From NCBI GenBank assembly GCA_002336725.1, contig DDEO01000071.1:1-6536 (forward strand): a stretch of 6,536 nucleotides of DNA, read 5' to 3'. The notes under the pieces were generated by a model. It made no database searches. It was not told the origin of the DNA and was given only the letters and a program-made list of their open reading frames with translations. The DNA is from Bacteroidetes bacterium UBA1952. Its GTDB lineage: Bacteria; Bacteroidota; Bacteroidia; Chitinophagales; Chitinophagaceae. Positions 4,818-6,536 of this stretch are shown here, piece by piece; the stretch's first letter is position 1, and every line of letters begins with the position of its first letter. The translations under genes were made by a program, and so were the position numbers.

Positions 4818-5594
4818 ATGTCTTCAACCATACTGCACCAAACCGAAGGAAGCATCGCCATTCTGCGCCTCAACCGTCCGGAAAAATACAACAGCTTCAC
4901 CCGCGAGATGGCCCTGCGCCTCGTTGATCTGCTGCGGCAGTGCGCCGCCGACGATGCCGTGCGCTGTGTCGTGCTCACCGGCGGTGGTAAAGGCTTCTGC
5001 GCCGGGCAAGACCTCGGCGAGGCCGAAGACCCTGCAAAAGTGGACTTCGCCAAGATCCTCGACGAACAGTATAATCTTATTGTAAAAGAAATGCGGCAGA
5101 TGCCCAAGCCGGTCCTCACGGCGGTAAACGGCGTGGCTGCCGGAGCGGGGGCCAACCTCGCGCTGGCGGGCGACATTGTGGTGGCCTCCGAAAACGCCGC
5201 TTTCATTCAGGCTTTCTCCAAAATCGGGTTGATCCCCGACTGCGGCGGAACGTATTTCCTGCCCCGTATGGTGGGCGCGCAGCGGGCGCTGGCCCTGATG
5301 CTCACCGCCGACAAGGTAACGGCCAGCGAGGCGCAGCAAATGGGCATGGTGTATCGCGTTTTTCCGGAAAATAATTTTGAAGAAAGCTGGATGAAACTCG
5401 CCCGCCAGATGGCGCAGCAGGCCATGCAATCGGTGGCCTATACCAAACAGCTCATCGCCGAAACCTTCTCCAACACGCTGGAGCAGCAACTGGAGCGCGA
5501 AAAAGAATTGCAGGTAGCCGCCGGCAACACCACCGATTTCGCCGAAGGCGTACAGGCATTTCTGGAGAAACGCGCGCCGGTGTTTGGGAAGTAA
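4818..5594 (+). CDS. PaaG-like enoyl-CoA isomerase (crotonase superfamily)
   Basis: The frame is open far upstream, antisense to mreB, but the protein-like part begins at ATG 4818 (MSSTILHQTEGSIAILRLNRPEKYNSF), giving 258 residues, the normal crotonase-family length. Oxyanion-hole segments are GFCAGQDL (59-66) and GVAAGAGANLALAGDI (105-120). The two glutamates used by classical enoyl-CoA hydratases are replaced: aligned by eye they fall on Asn113 and Phe133. Asp141 in GLIPDCGGT (137-145) is present, the acid/base residue expected in PaaG-type isomerases. The C-terminus, NTTDFAEGVQAFLEKRAPVFGK, also reads like PaaG, which in phenylacetate degradation converts ring-1,2-epoxyphenylacetyl-CoA to oxepin-CoA. 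No other paa gene is in the window, so a different enoyl-CoA isomerisation, for example in fatty-acid breakdown, is possible. The gene is monocistronic here and divergent from mreB. Confidence 0.88.
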   Translation: MSSTILHQTEGSIAILRLNRPEKYNSFTREMALRLVDLLRQCAADDAVRCVVLTGGGKGFCAGQDLGEAEDPAKVDFAKILDEQYNLIVKEMRQMPKPVLTAVNGVAAGAGANLALAGDIVVASENAAFIQAFSKIGLIPDCGGTYFLPRMVGAQRALALMLTADKVTASEAQQMGMVYRVFPENNFEESWMKLARQMAQQAMQSVAYTKQLIAETFSNTLEQQLEREKELQVAAGNTTDFAEGVQAFLEKRAPVFGK

Positions 5595-5707
5595 ATTCCG
5601 GATTCTGACGTTCCGGAAATAGCCAGGAACCAACGCCCGGCAACAATCTGCCAGGGCATTATTTCCGGAAAAACGAACACTTTGACGACTTCGGGAGGCC
5701 GGGTGCA

Positions 5708-5745
5708 GGACAACAGCGGCTTTTTCGCTGCGCCCTGGGTTGTCC
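5708..5745 (+). repeat. Imperfect hairpin downstream of the PaaG-like gene
   Basis: GGACAAC (5708-5714) pairs with GTTGTCC (5739-5745), and AGCG (5715-5718) with CGCT (5726-5729) inside, leaving an 8-9 nt one-sided bulge. The following sequence is pyrimidine-rich but has no proper T-tract, so it is at most a weak terminator or 3'-end structure. Confidence 0.35.
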
Positions 5746-5775
5746 ACTGTTGTTATTCTCGTATTCTTTGATTTT

Positions 5776-5817
5776 CCTCTGCGCCTCTGCGAGATTCATA
5801 GCCGCTGCACCGCTGCA
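5776..5817. repeat. Two different 8-bp tandem duplications side by side
   Basis: CCTCTGCG is duplicated exactly at 5776-5783 and 5784-5791. After a 10-bp gap CCGCTGCA is duplicated exactly at 5802-5809 and 5810-5817. Both lie 30-70 bp upstream of the clpX -7 element. The first resembles the degenerate CTCTGCG/CTTTGCG repeats that occur between genes in some Bacteroidota, from general recollection. Confidence 0.7.
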
Positions 5818-5847
5818 TACTCGCGCGGCCTACGATTCGGTTTTCCT

Positions 5848-5855
5848 TACCTTTG
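5848..5855 (+). promoter_or_regulatory. Putative -7 element of clpX
   Basis: TACCTTTG, in the context TTACCTTTGCAG, is a perfect TAnnTTTG match 26 nt before the clpX ATG. No clear -33 TTG element lies 17-23 bp upstream. The weak purine stretch GAGAG just before the start codon is the nearest thing to a ribosome binding site. Confidence 0.6.
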
Positions 5856-5881
5856 CAGCCCCAAAATTTTTACCGAGAGAT

Positions 5882-6536
5882 ATGTCGAGAAAAGCGGAAA
5901 AGAATTGCTCTTTTTGTGATCGCCCCGAGCAGGAATGCAATATTTTATTTACTGGCCTGAAAGGCAATATCTGCGACCATTGTATTGAAAACGCCCACCA
6001 CCTGCTTCAGGAAGCGGGCGGTGCCGGCTACCCGCAGCCGGAAAACAAAGAAAAAAAATCGAAAAACACTGCTTTCGACGTAACGCGTCACCGCATCTAT
6101 AAACCCCGCGAAATCAAAGCCTTTCTGGATGATTATGTCATCGGGCAGGAAGATGCCAAAAAGGTGCTCTCGGTAGCCATCTACAACCACTACAAGCGCC
6201 TGCTTAATCCCAAGCCTAAAGAGGAAGACGACGATGTGGAAATCGAGAAAAGCAATATGATTATGGTGGGCGAAACCGGCACCGGCAAAACCCTGCTCGC
6301 CCGCACCATTGCCCGCCTGCTACAAATTCCGTTTGCCATTGTGGATGCCACGGTCTTTACGGAAGCCGGCTACGTGGGCGAAGATGTGGAAAGCATCCTG
6401 AGTCGCCTGCTCCAGGCCGCCGATTTTGACGTGGAAGCCGCCCAGAAAGGCATCATTTTCATTGATGAAATCGACAAAATAGGCCGCAAGGGCGACAACC
6501 CGTCTATCACGCGCGACGTGAGCGGCGAGGGCGTGC
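5882..6536 (+). CDS. clpX: ATP-dependent Clp protease ATP-binding subunit ClpX (partial, 3' end beyond window)
   Basis: The frame from ATG 5882 runs open to the window end and gives 218 residues, about half of a normal ClpX of roughly 400-420. The N-terminal zinc-binding domain has ligands Cys9, Cys12, Cys31 and Cys34 in the CxxC-x18-CxxC spacing that defines ClpX and separates it from HslU. The AAA+ module follows: DDYVIGQEDAKKVLSVAIYNHYKR (83-106), Walker A GETGTGKT (130-137), pore loop GYVG (163-166) and Walker B IIFIDE (191-196), then the RDVSGEGV stretch (211-218). ClpX is a hexameric unfoldase that recognises tagged or damaged proteins and feeds them to ClpP in the cytoplasm. Walker A has Glu where many bacterial ClpX proteins have Pro; all catalytic residues are kept, and I believe this variant is common in the phylum. 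clpP is not upstream, so clpX has its own promoter. Confidence 0.98.
   Translation, partial: MSRKAEKNCSFCDRPEQECNILFTGLKGNICDHCIENAHHLLQEAGGAGYPQPENKEKKSKNTAFDVTRHRIYKPREIKAFLDDYVIGQEDAKKVLSVAIYNHYKRLLNPKPKEEDDDVEIEKSNMIMVGETGTGKTLLARTIARLLQIPFAIVDATVFTEAGYVGEDVESILSRLLQAADFDVEAAQKGIIFIDEIDKIGRKGDNPSITRDVSGEGV

Larger units (their letters stand above)
5595..5881. other. Intergenic region between the PaaG-like gene and clpX
   Basis: 287 bp without a gene. It contains two TTCCGGAA palindromes (5611-5618 and 5663-5670), a possible hairpin at 5708-5745, two 8-bp tandem duplications (5776-5791 and 5802-5817) and the clpX -7 element. No T-rich intrinsic terminator is evident for the upstream gene. 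Confidence 0.7.

Noticed and set aside
5945..6190. 81-codon minus-strand frame inside clpX
   Set aside because: It is a shadow of the conserved clpX zinc-finger and AAA+ coding sequence, with no independent support.
6269..6292. Glu instead of Pro in the ClpX Walker A motif (GETGTGKT) as a functional anomaly
   Set aside because: The catalytic Gly-Lys-Thr is intact and, as far as I recall, this variant is usual in Bacteroidota ClpX, so it is a lineage feature.

Overview
This is a chromosomal window of about 55% GC from a member of the Bacteroidota. Three things point there. Promoter-like elements of the TAnnTTTG type, which is the Bacteroidota -7 consensus, sit upstream of several genes. Recognisable Shine-Dalgarno sequences are nearly absent. 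The NuoG, MreB/C/D and ClpX proteins all read like Bacteroidota versions. A more precise placement (for example Chitinophagia or Saprospiria) would be a guess.

Layout: (1) 1-311, minus strand: the N-terminal [2Fe-2S] domain of a NuoG-like complex I subunit, cut by the window edge. (2) 312-530: divergent promoter region with a small GC-rich hairpin. (3) 531-1472, plus strand: a secreted, probably outer-membrane beta-barrel protein of unknown function, followed by two hairpins with the same GTAGGG loop; the second is a textbook intrinsic terminator. (4) 1560-1911: non-coding and repeat-rich, with a 21-bp tandem repeat and scattered CCTTTAGG words. (5) 1912-4682, minus strand: mreB - mreC - mreD, the cell-shape genes. 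mreC and mreD overlap by 4 bp. mreB and mreC are separated by 288 bp of repeat-bounded, non-coding DNA, and mreC appears to start at TTG. (6) 4683-4817: a compact divergent promoter region. (7) 4818-5594, plus strand: a PaaG-like enoyl-CoA isomerase of the crotonase fold. (8) 5595-5881: non-coding, with two different 8-bp tandem duplications and the clpX promoter. (9) 5882-6536, plus strand: the N-terminal half of clpX, cut by the window edge.

The genes are mostly housekeeping: respiration, cell-wall elongation, acyl-CoA metabolism and protein quality control. They do not form a single pathway, and the only clear operon is mreBCD. I see no CRISPR array, transposase, phage gene, toxin-antitoxin pair, defence system, tRNA or rRNA, and I do not claim a new system.

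The signals most worth following are non-coding. The palindrome TTCCGGAA occurs nine times in 6.5 kb. The mreB-mreC gap is bounded by inverted GTTAGGAGTT repeats and contains four GTTGAT hexamers at an exact 10-bp spacing. The two 3' hairpins at 1480-1550 share an identical loop.
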